64,000 nucleotides of DNA. It comes from Verrucomicrobiota bacterium (GTDB lineage: Bacteria; Verrucomicrobiota; Verrucomicrobiia; Opitutales; Opitutaceae). The notes under the pieces are model-generated. The model made no database searches. It worked only from the letters and a program-made list of their open reading frames with translations, and was not told the DNA's origin. Location of the stretch: NCBI GenBank assembly GCA_023432225.1, contig JAEYUW010000001.1, forward strand, positions 1 through 64,000, in the 5' to 3' direction. The first letter of the stretch is position 1; each line of letters starts with the position of its first letter. This document shows, piece by piece, positions 1 through 8,402 of the stretch. Both the position numbers and the translations under genes were made by a program.

Positions 1-2
1 CT

Positions 3-758
3 TTCGACATCACCGTGTACCGTCCGCTCGTGGATCGCGTCGTGGCTACCCTCGGCGACGAGCGCGTGATGCCGGTGGTGGAGCAATACGTCGAAGGCCT
101 GGGCCGTCAGTCGCCCGAGGCTGCCGCCGCCTTCGAGACCGAAATGCAGGCGAAACCCGCGATCGCCGCCGCGATCGCTGACGCCAAGGCGAAGCGCGAG
201 GCCGAGGCCGCCAAAGCCGCCGAAGCTGCCAAGGTGCGCGCCGCGGAGATCGGCACGATCAAGTTCACCGCCGCCGATGGCCGCGAGGTCGACGTCGCCG
301 CCCTCAAGGGCAAGGTCGTCCTCATCGACTTCTGGGCCACCTGGTGCGGCCCGTGCATTGCCGCGTTCCCGAAGATTCGCGAAGAAGTCGCTCACTTCGC
401 CGGCTCGCCGGTCGTCATCCTCGGCGTCACGAGCCTCCAAGGGCGCGTCCACGGCATCGAGCCCAAGCCCGTCGACGTGAAGGGTAATCCGGCGAAGGAA
501 TACGAGCTCACCGCCGAATTCATGAAGAAAAAGGAGATGACCTGGCCGGTCGCCTTCTCGAAACAGGAAGTCTTCAATCCGGAATACGGTGTCATCGGCA
601 TCCCGCACGTCGCCATCATCGCTCCCGATGGCACCGTCCGTCACAACGGCTTGAATCCGCTCCTTCCCGACGCCGACATCGAAGGCAAAGTCACGGCGCT
701 GTTGCAGGAGTTCAAACTCCCCGTCCCGGCCGCGAAAGCGCCTGCAGCGGGCGAATGA
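3..758 (+). CDS. TlpA-like thioredoxin-fold protein, 5' end cut by window
   Basis: The frame is open from base 3, so the gene starts upstream of the window; an internal GTG at 15 is not a convincing start. The C-terminal two thirds are a thioredoxin-like (redoxin/TlpA) domain: an extended strand, then VVLIDFWATWCGPC with a redox-active WCGPC motif, and a cis-proline region near GIPHVAIIAPDG. The visible N-terminal part is helical, with a charged Ala/Lys/Glu stretch just before the domain. Members of this family usually act outside the cytoplasm as thiol-disulfide reductants, but no signal peptide is visible because the start is missing. A strong terminator follows 25 bases after the stop, so this is the end of a transcription unit. 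Confidence 0.85.
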   Translation, partial: FDITVYRPLVDRVVATLGDERVMPVVEQYVEGLGRQSPEAAAAFETEMQAKPAIAAAIADAKAKREAEAAKAAEAAKVRAAEIGTIKFTAADGREVDVAALKGKVVLIDFWATWCGPCIAAFPKIREEVAHFAGSPVVILGVTSLQGRVHGIEPKPVDVKGNPAKEYELTAEFMKKKEMTWPVAFSKQEVFNPEYGVIGIPHVAIIAPDGTVRHNGLNPLLPDADIEGKVTALLQEFKLPVPAAKAPAAGE

Positions 759-784
759 ACCTCGGTTAGCTTTCGCATTTTCAG

Positions 785-810
785 GCCCCGGCAACCGCCG
801 GGGCTTTTTT
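785..810 (+). terminator. Rho-independent terminator after the TlpA-like gene
   Basis: Perfect 8-bp stem GCCCCGGC/GCCGGGGC (785-792 with 797-804), loop AACC, followed by six T residues (805-810). It lies 25 bases after the stop of the thioredoxin-like gene. Confidence 0.9.
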
Positions 811-903
811 GTGCCACGCCGTCACACCGGCGGTGAAAAAACTCAAGCCGCACGCCAGACGGTCGATGGAAGGACGGTTACTCATTCTCTCGCGCTTTCC
901 TGC

Positions 904-1410
904 ATGGCCGCTGCACAGCAAATCACCGACGCCCTCATCCAAGACTCGATCGCGAACGCCGTGCAGAACGTCTGCCGCACCTTGCTACGGCAGGATGCCC
1001 CGCTCGTCGACCGCGTGCCCACCACCGTTTACGAAGGCGATCCGATCAAATTCCAACTAATCGGCAACGTCGGCTTCGGCGGCGAAGCCAACGGCATCGT
1101 CTACCTGTGCATGAGCGATGACTTCGCGTTGTTCGCCGTCAGCACGATCCTCGGCATGAGTCGCGCGGAAGTGGAATTTCACGGTCCCGATGTGCTCAAG
1201 GACGCCATCGGCGAGCTCACGAACATGACCGTCGGCGGCTTCAAGAACGCGCTCTGCGACGTCGGCTTCCCCTGCAAACTCACGCTGCCCACCATCGTTC
1301 GCGGCAACAATCTCACTGTCGCCGCGCTCAAAGGCACCGCGCGCCATGTTTTCCGCTTCACGTGCGCGACGCACGTGCTCGTCGCGGATTTGCAGTTGAA
1401 AATGGAGTAA
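904..1410 (+). CDS. CheX-like chemotaxis phosphatase-type protein
   Basis: 168 residues. The middle of the protein reads DAIGELTNMTVGGFKNAL, which fits the E-x-x-N signature helix of the CheC/CheX/FliY phosphatases that dephosphorylate CheY-P. The overall size and the end (VLVADLQLKME) fit single-domain CheX. I chose the ATG at 904, since a frame extending to 811 would have to start inside the terminator tail. No che operon is visible nearby; the only other chemotaxis gene in the window is the receptor at 22.9 kb. Family assignment is by motif and length, and the phosphatase activity is inferred from the family. Confidence 0.7.
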   Translation: MAAAQQITDALIQDSIANAVQNVCRTLLRQDAPLVDRVPTTVYEGDPIKFQLIGNVGFGGEANGIVYLCMSDDFALFAVSTILGMSRAEVEFHGPDVLKDAIGELTNMTVGGFKNALCDVGFPCKLTLPTIVRGNNLTVAALKGTARHVFRFTCATHVLVADLQLKME

Positions 1411-1600
1411 AGCCCCCGCCGCGAGTGGCAGAGACAGCGGAGTCTGTCGCGTCGGACAGACGCTGACGGCATTTCCCCGGGGCCACCGACGGAATTTCCA
1501 GACGAGCGCGGATAAACGGCGGCCGCGCGGCCTGTTACCGTCCGCGGACATCGCGCGCGCCCGCGACCCGAATCACCGACGACACCACGCTCTCGTTTCA

Positions 1601-1697
1601 AAGTAGGACCGGCTTCAGCCGGTCCATCGTGAAATCGCATTCGCACGCATCAGTCGCAAACCACACCCCAACCGGACCGGCTGAATCCGGCCCTACT
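1601..1697. repeat. Family A inverted-repeat element (copy 1)
   Basis: Two small hairpins face each other. The left arm (1601-1626) reads AAGTAGGACCGGCTTCAGCC then GGTCCA; the right arm (1671-1697) reads GGACCGGCTGAATCCGG then CCCTACTT. The outermost bases AAGTAGG/CCTACTT also pair, so the whole element could fold as a cruciform-like structure around about 45 unconserved bases. Its right end contains the TAG stop codon of the uup-like gene (1693-1695, minus strand). Related copies: 27816-27908, 32254-32348, a half copy at 51159-51182, arms at 52755-52874, and a probable arm at 60192-60220. Confidence 0.85.
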
Positions 1698-3501
1698 TGC
1701 GCGCCTCCAAATCTTCCCAACGCGCGAAGGCGGCGGCGTGCTCGCGCTCGACGGTTTCGAGGCGCGCCTTCACTTCGGCGAACTTCGCGCCGCCGGTCTT
1801 GTAGAAATTCGCGTCGCCGAGCTTTGCCGTCAGGTCGGCCTGCTCCTTCTCCAGCGCCTCGATGCGCGCCGGCAAGGCGTCGAGCTCCGCGCGCTCCTTG
1901 TTCGAAAGTTTCTTCGCAGCCGGAGCCGGCGTCGAAGCGGACGCGACCGGCGCAACCGTGCGCGCCGGCTCGGCTGATTTGCGCGCGGCCTGCTTCTTCA
2001 ACTCGGCCTGCCAGTCGCTGTAGCCGCCGACGTAATCGCCGATCTTGCCGTCGCCTTCGAACACGAGCGTGCTCGTGACGACTTCGTCGAGAAACGCTCG
2101 ATCGTGCGACACGAGCAGCAACGTGCCCGCGAACTCCACGAGCAAGTCCTCGAGCAGGTCGAGCGTCTCGGCGTCGAGGTCGTTCGTCGGTTCGTCGAGC
2201 ACGAGCACGTTGGCGGGCTGCGTGAAGAGCTTTGCGAGCAGCAGGCGGTTGCGTTCACCACCGGAGAGCACGCGCGCCGGCGTGCGCGCGCGCGTCGGCT
2301 CGAAGAGGAAATCCTGCAGGTAACTGATCACGTTGCGCGTGCGGCCCTCGATCGTGACCGTCGGGTTGCCGTTCGCGATATTGTCGGCGACCGTCTTGTT
2401 GTCGTCGATCTGAGCGCGGAGCTGGTCGAAGTAGACGACCTCGAGATTCGTGCCGTGCTTGATCACACCGCTCGTCGGCTGGAGTTGTCCGAGCAGCAGT
2501 TTGATCAACGTCGTCTTGCCCGCGCCGTTCGGCCCGAGGATGCCGATCTTCTCGCCGCGGTTGATCGTGATCGAAAAATCACGGAGCAGCACCTTGTTAC
2601 CGTCCCACGTGTAGGAGACGTTCTCCGCTTCGACGACCTTCTGGCCGCTGCGCTCGGCCTCGGCGAGTTTCAGGGTCGCCGAGCCGACGCGCTCGCGGCG
2701 CGCCTTCGCCTCGGCGCGCATCGTCTTCAACGCGTTGATGCGCGCCGTCGCGCGCGAGCGCTGTGCCTTCACGCCGCGACGAATCCACTCTTCCTCCTGC
2801 GCCAGCTTCTTGTCGAACGCCGCGCGCTGCTTCTCTTCCTCTTCGAGCACCTGCTGCTTGCGCACGAGATACGTGTCGTAGTCGCACGCCCAGCCGGCGA
2901 GCCGGCCGCGGTCGAGCTCCACGATGCGCGTCGCGATCTTGCGCAGAAAGGCCCGATCGTGCGTCACGAAAAACAGCGTCGGCTTCGTCTCGAGCAAAAG
3001 CTCCTCGAGCCACAGGATCGATTCGAGATCGAGGTGGTTCGTCGGCTCGTCGAGCAGCAGCAAATCCGGTTGCCCTGCCAGCGCCCGCGCCAGCAACACG
3101 CGACGCTTCAAGCCGCCGGAGAGCGCGGAAAATTCCTGCGTCGGCGGCACGCCCACGTGATGAACGAGATCCTCGACGCGCACGTCACGCTGCCAGTCTT
3201 CCTCGTGATGATCATCGTTCGGGCGCAGACCGCTGGCGACGATGTCGTGCACGTTGCCGGCAACGTGCGTCGGCACTTCCTGCGTCAGCCGCGCGTAAAG
3301 CGAGCCCTGCGGACGAAACACATCGCCCGTGTCCGGCTTCATCTCGCCCATGATGACTTTCATGAGCGTCGACTTGCCGGCGCCGTTGCGGCCGACGAGG
3401 CACACGCGCTCGCCCGCCTCGATCTGGAAATTGATGTGGTCGAGAATGGCCGGACCACCGAAAGCGAGATTGACGTCGAGAAGATTGAGGAGCGCTGGCA
3501 T
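1693..3501 (-). CDS. uup: ABC-F family ATPase, Uup-type
   Basis: 602 residues with two ABC ATPase domains and no membrane segments, as in ABC-F proteins. First domain: Walker A GRNGAGKST (about 37-45), signature LSGGLKRRV (127), Walker B LLLLDEPTNHL. A charged linker with a coiled-coil look follows (about 215-285). Second domain: Walker A GPNGAGKTT (323), signature LSGGERNRLL, Walker B VLVLDEPTNDL. The last 70 residues form a helical hairpin (IEALEKEQADLTAKL...), the DNA-binding C-terminal domain typical of Uup. ABC-F proteins act on ribosomes, and Uup also affects transposon excision and ribosome assembly. The stop codon lies within a family A repeat. Confidence 0.9.
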   Translation of the reverse strand: MPALLNLLDVNLAFGGPAILDHINFQIEAGERVCLVGRNGAGKSTLMKVIMGEMKPDTGDVFRPQGSLYARLTQEVPTHVAGNVHDIVASGLRPNDDHHEEDWQRDVRVEDLVHHVGVPPTQEFSALSGGLKRRVLLARALAGQPDLLLLDEPTNHLDLESILWLEELLLETKPTLFFVTHDRAFLRKIATRIVELDRGRLAGWACDYDTYLVRKQQVLEEEEKQRAAFDKKLAQEEEWIRRGVKAQRSRATARINALKTMRAEAKARRERVGSATLKLAEAERSGQKVVEAENVSYTWDGNKVLLRDFSITINRGEKIGILGPNGAGKTTLIKLLLGQLQPTSGVIKHGTNLEVVYFDQLRAQIDDNKTVADNIANGNPTVTIEGRTRNVISYLQDFLFEPTRARTPARVLSGGERNRLLLAKLFTQPANVLVLDEPTNDLDAETLDLLEDLLVEFAGTLLLVSHDRAFLDEVVTSTLVFEGDGKIGDYVGGYSDWQAELKKQAARKSAEPARTVAPVASASTPAPAAKKLSNKERAELDALPARIEALEKEQADLTAKLGDANFYKTGGAKFAEVKARLETVEREHAAAFARWEDLEARK

Positions 3502-3636
3502 GCGTGAAGCCGGTCAAGGTGCGCCACCGCCGCGCGCAGTTCAAGGCCGGGTTTTTCTGGAGGTGACTACCGCTGCACAGTGCACCCTCGCCGTCGTGAC
3601 GCATCCCGCGACACACCAACTCCACCGAGAACCACC

Positions 3637-3831
3637 ATGAAAGACAGCCTGACCAAAGACCAATTCGTCGCCGTGCTCGAAGCGGCCGGCATCGACGCCG
3701 CGCAGCGCGAGAAATTCCACCGCGAGTTCGAGCGCCAGCAACCGGCCGCGCACGAGCGCTTCCTCGTCTGGCTCGGCCTTTCGGAGGGCGACATCGCGCG
3801 CATTCGCGAGCACTCGCGCGCGGCGAAGTGA
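3637..3831 (+). CDS. Small protein, stand-alone copy of the MerR-linked C-terminal module
   Basis: 64 residues. The entire protein matches the last third of the MerR protein encoded immediately downstream: in my ungapped hand alignment about 27 of 56 residues are identical, including FERQ.P.AH..FL..LG. I chose the ATG at 3637; upstream codons lack protein-like character. No signal peptide or membrane segment is present, so it should be cytosolic and largely helical. It ends in front of a very strong terminator. Function is unknown; because it mirrors the effector or oligomerisation end of a regulator, it might compete with or bind that module (inference). Confidence 0.75.
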   Translation: MKDSLTKDQFVAVLEAAGIDAAQREKFHREFERQQPAAHERFLVWLGLSEGDIARIREHSRAAK

Positions 3832-3841
3832 GTCTTCCCTC

Positions 3842-3882
3842 GCGAGCCCGCCGGCCCCATCCTGCCGGCGGGCTCGCTTTTT
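3842..3882 (+). terminator. Very strong terminator directly before the MerR start codon
   Basis: Perfect 14-bp stem (3842-3855 with 3864-3877), an 8-base loop, and TTTTT at 3878-3882. The ATG of the next gene begins at 3887, only four bases after the T tract. Confidence 0.9.
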
Positions 3883-3886
3883 ATTT

Positions 3887-4432
3887 ATGACGACCATTCG
3901 CCAACTCGCGGCCGAGTTCGGTCTCACCCGCAGCACGCTGCTTTACTACGATCGCATCGGCCTGCTGCGGCCGGACTATCGCACGTCATCGGGCTATCGC
4001 CTCTACAACGCGACAGACCGCGCACGACTCGCGGCGATCTGCCGCTATCGCGCGGCGGGGCTCGCGCTGGCGAAAATCGCGCAAGTCCTCGACGAGCCCG
4101 CGCGCCCGCAGTCGGCCGTGCGCACCGCATTGCACGAACGCCTCACCGCGCTCAATCGCGAGATCGCCGCGTTGCGCCGACAGCAGCAAGTCGTCGTCGA
4201 CCTCCTCGGCCCGCCACGCGGCGCGCGCCGCACGCGCATCATGAACAAGGAGCGCTGGGTCGCGCTCCTACGCGCCGCCGGCATGGACGATGCCGAGATG
4301 CACCAATGGCACGTCGCGTTCGAGCGCCAGTCGCCCGAGGCGCACCGCGATTTTCTCGAGTCGCTCGGCATCGCGCCCGCCGAGATTCGCCGCATTCGCC
4401 AGGCCTCTCGCCGGAAAAAACCTCCGGCGTAG
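3887..4432 (+). CDS. MerR-family transcriptional regulator with C-terminal helical module
   Basis: 181 residues. The N-terminal 70 residues are a MerR winged-helix domain (TIRQLAAEFGLTRSTLLYYD, GLLRP, SGYRLY). A dimerisation coiled coil follows (about 78-108), then a separate module from residue 119 (NKERWVALLRAAGMDDAEM...) that is also encoded alone by the small gene just upstream. The module sits where other MerR proteins bind their effector. The ATG at 3887 leaves no room for a ribosome-binding site, because the preceding terminator ends four bases earlier. The next gene, a MacB-like permease, starts 59 bases downstream and may be its target (inference). Confidence 0.85.
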   Translation: MTTIRQLAAEFGLTRSTLLYYDRIGLLRPDYRTSSGYRLYNATDRARLAAICRYRAAGLALAKIAQVLDEPARPQSAVRTALHERLTALNREIAALRRQQQVVVDLLGPPRGARRTRIMNKERWVALLRAAGMDDAEMHQWHVAFERQSPEAHRDFLESLGIAPAEIRRIRQASRRKKPPA

Positions 4433-4491
4433 ACAAACGGCGCGGTCGGCGGCGCTTGGGCTGAGTTCTTCGGAACCGCACCTACCCCGCC

Positions 4492-7077
4492 ATGGAAATC
4501 CTCGCTTCGGCCCTGCGTGCTTTGCGCGCCCACAAGCTTTTCAGTGCACTCGTCATCGGGCTCCTCGCCCTCGGCATCGGCGCGAACACCGCAATCTTCA
4601 GCGTCGTGCACGCGGTGCTGCTGAAGCCGTTGCCCTACCCGGCACCGGGCGAACTCGTGCTCATTCGCAAGCCGCCGCGCGACGGCAACACCGCCGCCAT
4701 GCCCGGCGGAGGCACGCTGATCGTCGACAAAGATCTCGGCGCGTGGGTCGAGGCGCAACCCAAGTCCTTTCGCGCCCTCGCCGGTTACAGCAACGCCACC
4801 TCCACGCTGCAACAGACCGGCGGCACCGGCGCGATCCGCGTGCCCACCGGGCGCGTCACGGTCGGCTTCTTTTCCATGCTCGGCGTCTCCGCGTGGCGCG
4901 GACGCCTGCTGCAGGCAGAGGACTTCAAGTCCGGCGCGACACCCGTCGCCGTCCTGAGCTACTCGGCGTGGCAATCGCGCTTCAACGGCGACGACAACGC
5001 CCTCGGCGCCGTCGTGCAGCTCGACGAAGTGGCGCACACTGTGATCGGCGTGTTGCCGCCGGCGTTCGAGTTCATCGATCCCGTGCAATTCTGGCGGCCG
5101 CTCCCGCTCGGCGGCCTCGACCGCCCGGGCCAGCTGCAGATCTCGATGATTCGCGCCCTCGGCCGATTGCTCCCCGGCACCGCGCACGACGTCGCGCAGC
5201 GCGAACTCGACGGCATCTCCGAGCGCTTTTGGGACAATTACTCGAGCAGTTTCGCCGCTGGGATGGCCTCGCCCGCCGGTGCCAACGCGCCTGCCGCCGC
5301 GGCGCCGACATCAGCACCGACAGGCGCAAATGTGACTCGGGTAATCCAGTCCGACCCGCCTCCTGCCGCCGCGGCGCCCACTGCGCGCCGTCTGCCGATG
5401 CCCTTCGTCGGCGGGCCGGCTCAGCTCACGCCGCTGCAGGAACAGCTCGCGCGGCAATCGCGCACGACGCTGTGGCTCCTGCTCGGCGCGGTCGGTTTTG
5501 TCCTGCTGATCGCCTGCGCCAACATCGCGAATCTCCAGCTCGCCCGCGCCGCCTCGCGTCGCCGCGAAGCCGCCGTGCGCGCCGCACTCGGCGCCTCGCC
5601 CGCACGTCTCGCCGGCGAGTTGCTCGCGGAAAATCTCCTGCTCGCTCTCGCTGGCGGCGCGCTCGGGCTTCTCTTCGCGTGGTGGGGCACGCAGGCGTTG
5701 CAAGGTTGGCTCGCGGATCTCCTGCCGCGCGTGAATGCGATCGGCGTCGACTTCGCCGTGCTCGGCTATGCGCTGCTCGTCGCCGTCGCCGCGGGCCTCG
5801 GTTTCGGGCTCGCGCCAGCGTGGCAAACGAGCCGCGTCGACCTGCTCGAAACGTTGAAGGAAGGCGGCCACCAAGCTTCCGCGGGTGGCAGCCGCTGGCG
5901 GCAAGGTTTGGTGGCTTTCGAAGTCGCGCTCGCGCTCGTGCTCGCCGTCAACACGGGCCTGCTCGTGAAGAGCATCTACCAACTCTACTCGACCGACCTC
6001 GGCTACCGCACCGAGGACGTGATGACCGCCAATCTCTCGCTGCCGCGCCGCTACGCGACGCCGGCACAGCAACGCGATTTCGCGCAGCGCTGGCTCGAGG
6101 CGATCCGCACGCTGCCCGGAGTCAAATCGGTCGCGATCGCTGACACCGCGCCGCTCTCGCCCTTCGCCCAGGTCTTTGCTGCCAGCATCCGCGGCGGCAC
6201 GGGCAACACCAACCGCTCGGTCAACGCGCCTCCGCCGACGATGCAGATCGCCAGCGTCACGCCGGACTACTTTGCCACTGCGGGCATCGCGCTGAGATCG
6301 GGGCGATTCTTCACCGACGCCGATGGCGACGGCGCTCCGATCGTCGCGCTCGTGAACGAGGAGTTCATCAAACAAAACTTCCCCGACGGCCTGCGCGAAG
6401 GCGCCACGCTCGTCGCCCCGGTGCCGGGTCAGATGCGGCAGGCCACGATCGTCGGCGTAGTCGCCAACATCCGCGCGCGCGGCCTCGAGAGCGAGCCGTC
6501 CGCCTTCGCGTATTTCCCATTCGCGCAAGTGCCGCGCCAACGCGTGAGCGCCATCGTCCAGTTCACTGGCGACAGCGCCACGCTCGGCCGCGCGCTCACC
6601 CAAGCCACGCACAAGATCGATGCCGACCTCGCGCTCGACACGCCTTCGACGCTCGCGCAACAGATCGCCCGCCAAACCGCGCCGCGACGCGTGACGCTCA
6701 TGCTCACCGGCGCCTTTGCCTTCACGGCGGTCAGCCTCGCCGCGCTCGGCATCTTCGGCGTCATGAGCTACACCGTGACGCAACGCACGCAGGAGATCGG
6801 CGTGCGCATGGCGCTCGGCGCCGAAGGCTCGACGATCCTGCGCTGGATTCTCGGGTATGGCGGAGCGGCGATTGCAGTCGGTCTCGTCGCCGGTCTCGCG
6901 CTCACGTTCGGCACGAGCAAGCTCCTGCGCAGCACCCTCACGGGAGTCACCGAACTCGATCCGACGGTGACATTGCTGGGAATCGCGGCCCTCGCCGCGG
7001 TCGGCTTGGCGGCCTGCCTCGTGCCGGCTTGGCGCGCGACCCGAGTGAACCCGGTCGAGGCGCTGCGCAACGAGTAG
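4492..7077 (+). CDS. MacB/FtsX-like orphan permease (ADOP type)
   Basis: 861 residues. There is an N-terminal membrane segment (about 17-40, ...IGLLALGIGANTAIF), a periplasmic MacB-type core (about 45-300), and an FtsX-type multi-span block (about 325-460). A second periplasmic core (about 500-690) and a second FtsX block up to the C-terminus (ATRVNPVEALRNE) follow. The duplicated layout without any ATPase domain matches the acidobacterial duplicated orphan permease group. No partner ATPase is encoded next to it. Substrate unknown; the family is related to exporters of macrolides, peptides or lipoproteins. The MerR gene immediately upstream, on the same strand, suggests co-regulation. Confidence 0.85.
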   Translation: MEILASALRALRAHKLFSALVIGLLALGIGANTAIFSVVHAVLLKPLPYPAPGELVLIRKPPRDGNTAAMPGGGTLIVDKDLGAWVEAQPKSFRALAGYSNATSTLQQTGGTGAIRVPTGRVTVGFFSMLGVSAWRGRLLQAEDFKSGATPVAVLSYSAWQSRFNGDDNALGAVVQLDEVAHTVIGVLPPAFEFIDPVQFWRPLPLGGLDRPGQLQISMIRALGRLLPGTAHDVAQRELDGISERFWDNYSSSFAAGMASPAGANAPAAAAPTSAPTGANVTRVIQSDPPPAAAAPTARRLPMPFVGGPAQLTPLQEQLARQSRTTLWLLLGAVGFVLLIACANIANLQLARAASRRREAAVRAALGASPARLAGELLAENLLLALAGGALGLLFAWWGTQALQGWLADLLPRVNAIGVDFAVLGYALLVAVAAGLGFGLAPAWQTSRVDLLETLKEGGHQASAGGSRWRQGLVAFEVALALVLAVNTGLLVKSIYQLYSTDLGYRTEDVMTANLSLPRRYATPAQQRDFAQRWLEAIRTLPGVKSVAIADTAPLSPFAQVFAASIRGGTGNTNRSVNAPPPTMQIASVTPDYFATAGIALRSGRFFTDADGDGAPIVALVNEEFIKQNFPDGLREGATLVAPVPGQMRQATIVGVVANIRARGLESEPSAFAYFPFAQVPRQRVSAIVQFTGDSATLGRALTQATHKIDADLALDTPSTLAQQIARQTAPRRVTLMLTGAFAFTAVSLAALGIFGVMSYTVTQRTQEIGVRMALGAEGSTILRWILGYGGAAIAVGLVAGLALTFGTSKLLRSTLTGVTELDPTVTLLGIAALAAVGLAACLVPAWRATRVNPVEALRNE

Positions 7078-7116
7078 CGGCTCAGCCGGAACGTTGCAGT
7101 CCGTCCGCCGGTTGAT

Positions 7117-7204
7117 GTAGGGCCTCACCTTGTGTGAGGCCTCGGCAACGAGTGGAGCATGAGCCCCGCTCGCACGTTAGGCTCGACACAAGGTCGAGCC
7201 CTAC
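7117..7204. repeat. Family B inverted-repeat element (copy 1)
   Basis: The left arm GTAGGGCCTCACC...GTGAGGCCTCG (7117-7144) and right arm AGGCTCGAC...GTCGAGCCCTAC (7179-7204) are each a hairpin; outer GTAGGGC and GCCCTAC ends also pair. Other copies are at 29032-29119 (same orientation) and 51221-51307 (opposite orientation). This copy lies between the convergent ends of the permease gene and the secreted-protein gene. Confidence 0.85.
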
Positions 7205-7265
7205 AAATTACCAAGCGGTTCCCCTCGATTCATTCGAAGATTCGTTCCAACTGCACGTTTCCGCC

Positions 7266-8216
7266 TCAGAACCTCACAGACTCCTCGCCCAGCCACCGGC
7301 CGAGTTCATGCGCGAAGTAGCGCACGAACAGCTCAGGGCCAAGGAGCGCCTCGATCTTGGCGCGCCATTCCGCGCGAAGTTGCTGCCGGCCGGCGCGCTC
7401 CTGCGCGACCGGAACGGAGCGATTCTCGTGCAGCTCGGCGGAAGCGAGGCGGAACTCGCACCGCCACGCGTAGAGGCGCAGCGCGACTTCCGGCGTGAGG
7501 CTCAAGTCATCTCGCAAATCGCGTTCCCAAGCGAAAAACGCGCGATCCGCGCGGATCAGGTAAGTCGCGGCCGTCGGACCGTCGAGAGCCAGCATCGCAG
7601 TGCGGATGCGCGCGAGTTCGCCCGCCGCGCTGTCGGACGCGGAGGTGACGCCTCTCCCTTCGTGCACAAACCGGCGACTCTGGATGCGACGCCGCTCCGC
7701 CTCGGCTTCGGCGAGCCACAGCACCGTTTCGTCCGCCAAACCCAAACCGTGTGACCACTCGAGGACTTTCACGCTCTCGGGCGCTGCGCGCAGTTCGTAG
7801 GTCGCGAGTTCCTCGACCGTGAGAGTCTCCGCGAGCTGCACATGCAGCGCCTGCAGGCCGCCGCGTTTCCGCTCGGCCACTTCACGCTCGGACACCGTGC
7901 CGAGCAGGCGGTCGCGCCAGAGTTCGCGGCGCAGGCGGAGCATTTTCCGCTCGGCGGCACGCACGCTCGGCACCTTTTCCGGCGGTAACCATTTCAGGTC
8001 CGGCCCAGCGTCGTCCCACCAATGCAGTGCGTGCGCCAGCACGAGGTCGATCTCGGCACTCGGCACGTCGGCGCGTTTCAGGGCCTCGACGTTTTCCGGC
8101 AATGTCAGCTCCGGGCCCAAGCGCTGCAAAGTCGTCCCCTGCGGAGGCTCGATCGCCCCCGCAGCCGCTGCCACGAGCGCCGATCCTGCGAGAACGGAAA
8201 GCCAACGGGGAAACAC
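7266..8216 (-). CDS. Secreted protein of unknown function
   Basis: 316 residues from a GTG start at 8216. A signal peptide is visible (FPRWLSVLAGSALVAAAAGA). The mature part is helical and charged and contains stretches such as LTVEELATYEL, LTPEVALRLYAW and IEALLGPELFVRYFAHE. These LTxE and LLGxExxxRY patterns also occur in the C-terminal half of the sigma factor at 40130-41731 and in its partner at 39123-40133, so the three may share a Spy/CpxP-like LTxxQ-type fold (inference). No catalytic motif recognised. It is divergent from korA, with a 22-bp palindrome in the shared upstream region. Longer plus-strand frames across this region lack domain features. Confidence 0.6.
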   Translation of the reverse strand: MFPRWLSVLAGSALVAAAAGAIEPPQGTTLQRLGPELTLPENVEALKRADVPSAEIDLVLAHALHWWDDAGPDLKWLPPEKVPSVRAAERKMLRLRRELWRDRLLGTVSEREVAERKRGGLQALHVQLAETLTVEELATYELRAAPESVKVLEWSHGLGLADETVLWLAEAEAERRRIQSRRFVHEGRGVTSASDSAAGELARIRTAMLALDGPTAATYLIRADRAFFAWERDLRDDLSLTPEVALRLYAWRCEFRLASAELHENRSVPVAQERAGRQQLRAEWRAKIEALLGPELFVRYFAHELGRWLGEESVRF

Positions 8217-8315
8217 CCCTTCATCTCAACAAAGGGCCTTTTCTTGGCAACTCCCGTGCGGCCCGCCAATTCCGCGGCTGGAGCCGGCGTATTCATCTGA
8301 TGCGCGGCAGACCGC

Positions 8316-8337
8316 GCATAATTTGGCCAAATAATGC
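8316..8337. promoter_or_regulatory. Candidate operator palindrome upstream of korA
   Basis: Near-perfect 22-bp palindrome: arms GCATAATTTGG and CCAAATAATGC match in 10 of 11 positions with no central gap. It lies 65 bases before the korA start and 100 bases before the start of the divergent secreted-protein gene. It is AT-rich in an otherwise GC-rich region, as expected for a regulator site. The cognate regulator is unknown. Confidence 0.45.
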
Positions 8338-8402
8338 ACAGGGATGGCCAAGTCTTGGGATGACGCTTCGACTGCGGACGGGCATCTTTTGCACATCTAC
8401 CT

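Noticed and set aside
2104..3507. 467-codon open frame on the plus strand
   Set aside because: Antisense to the ABC-F ATPase gene with both Walker sets; no domain.
5311..7128. 605-codon open frame on the minus strand
   Set aside because: Antisense to the MacB-like permease gene; Arg/Glu-rich with no motif.
7134..7754. 206-codon open frame on the plus strand
   Set aside because: It begins inside a family B repeat and is antisense to a gene with a signal peptide.
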